DNA of 64,000 nucleotides from Acanthosepion esculentum. Taxonomy: Eukaryota; Mollusca; Cephalopoda; Sepiida; Sepiidae. The translations under genes were made by a program, and so were the position numbers. A model generated the notes under the pieces. That model ran no database searches and was not told where the DNA came from. It was given only the letters and a program-made list of their open reading frames with translations. Location: the NCBI GenBank assembly GCA_964036315.1, contig OZ038498.1, forward strand, positions 9,099,861-9,163,860, read 5' to 3'. This document shows positions 63,370-64,000 of the stretch, in pieces. Each line of letters begins with the position of its first letter. The stretch's first letter is position 1.

Positions 63370-63660
63370 ATTGTGTCTATATTTCTGAGATGGGGTATTA
63401 TGTACATTATTTACATTATTCGGACGATTGTCCTCATCTTTATCGCCATGTTTATCACAACGTTTCGGCCGTTGTACGCTCCGACCTTCTTCAGGTGGTT
63501 GGAATGTCGAACTGAACCATTTATTTCCCTCACTGAGGTACACTGTTCTAGTTCCACGTGTCATGTTTAATGGATGTCAGTTATCAGTTATCTCCTGTTA
63601 ATTTCCTTCTGAAAGTTCTCCACTGCCTTAACCGGGTACTGAACTCACACTCTTTGGGTC
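63370..63660 (-). mobile_element. SINE family B copy joined to a Penelope-like ORF
   Basis: Minus-oriented: tail (AATACCCCATCTCAGAAATA), core (CACCTGAAGAAGGTCGGAGC, GGCCGAAACGTTGTG), body and part of the head ending at CCGGGTACTGAACTC on the plus strand. The Penelope-like reading frame begins directly beyond it at 63661. Confidence 0.78.
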
Positions 63661-64000
63661 ATGACTAAAGACCGTGTGTACGCTATCCCGTGCAGCTGCA
63701 GAAAGAAATATAAAGGAGAGACAGATCGCCCCCTTAAGGTGAGGCTTCAAGAACACCAGAAAGCTGTAACACGAGGGGAAGTGGAAAAATCAAGTGTGGC
63801 TGACCAAATATGGGGAGAGAAGGGAGATCACCGCCCTCTGTGGGATCAGGTTGAGATAATAGACACGGAACACCATTGGAAAATTCGTAAACTTAAGGAA
63901 TCAGCACATATGCTAGGCCACAAAAATCTCCTGAGCCGACCAATCATATAAATTAATACAAATGGGAACCAGTAATAAGGAGTGCCAGAGAAAAGCGATA
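63661..64000 (+). pseudogene. Penelope-like element GIY-YIG endonuclease fragment, runs off the window
   Basis: TKDRVYAIPCSCRKKYKGET is the GIY-YIG signature (VYxIPC...Y.G), followed by RPLKVRLQEHQKAV, ADQIWGEKGDHRPLWDQVEI and WKIRKLKESAHMLGHKNLLS. A stop follows RPII at 63949, but a neighbouring frame continues with YKWEPVIRSAREKR to the window end, so a frameshift lies near 63950. The 3' end sequence also appears, reversed, in the 257-bp repeats at 9711-10225, linking the families. Confidence 0.8.

Overview
The window reads as nuclear DNA of a cephalopod, most likely an octopus. This is inferred from the AT-rich sequence, the many (TA)n tracts, the mollusc-style tRNA-derived SINEs, the decayed non-LTR retrotransposons and Penelope-like GIY-YIG fragments, and one intron-rich animal gene. 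I see no bacterial gene organisation and no CRISPR array.

The only host protein-coding gene I can support lies on the minus strand from 61412 down to 25027. It belongs to the acid lipase family (lysosomal acid lipase / gastric lipase, alpha/beta hydrolase fold). I assembled nine exons by hand: 61217-61412, 56808-56922, 49412-49562, 46132-46218, 45261-45407, 42012-42083, 30850-30921, 29210-29296 and 25027-25170. All splice sites are GT/AG, all phases agree, and they give 356 codons plus TAA. The catalytic triad is complete: Ser in GHSQG, Asp in GASDTVAN, His in YSHLDF. The first coding exon or exons (start codon, signal peptide) were not found and may lie beyond 64000. The introns (0.7 to 11.1 kb) are filled with mobile elements.

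Region by region: 1-22 kb, downstream of the lipase, holds retroelement relics, a hAT element nested in a LINE, a mariner relic, a 23-bp minisatellite open in three frames, and an area at 16.5-18.2 kb of palindromes and tRNA-like SINEs. At 22.2-22.5 kb are two 5S rRNA-derived sequences in tandem. From 25 to 61 kb the lipase introns hold two non-autonomous Helitrons, a nearly intact DD36E Tc1/mariner element with 28-bp terminal repeats and TA target sites, Tc1/mariner, pogo-like and hAT MITEs, Ty3/gypsy and LINE relics, a 2-kb satellite with a strict 228-bp higher-order period, and tandem repeats of 98, 107 and 80 bp. From 61.4 kb to the end lie a pogo-like MITE, a palindromic hairpin element and two Penelope-like fragments.

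The signals most worth a second look are: a hammerhead ribozyme candidate at 58795-58851 (minus); hammerhead-like cores in at least eight copies of one SINE/Penelope-associated repeat; two loci where that repeat lies head to head with its tails outward and tandemly amplified, one with a clear target duplication; a 127-bp templated insertion with microhomology at both junctions; and a dispersed family of near-perfect hairpins. I did not find a novel multi-gene system. The novelty is in repeat biology.
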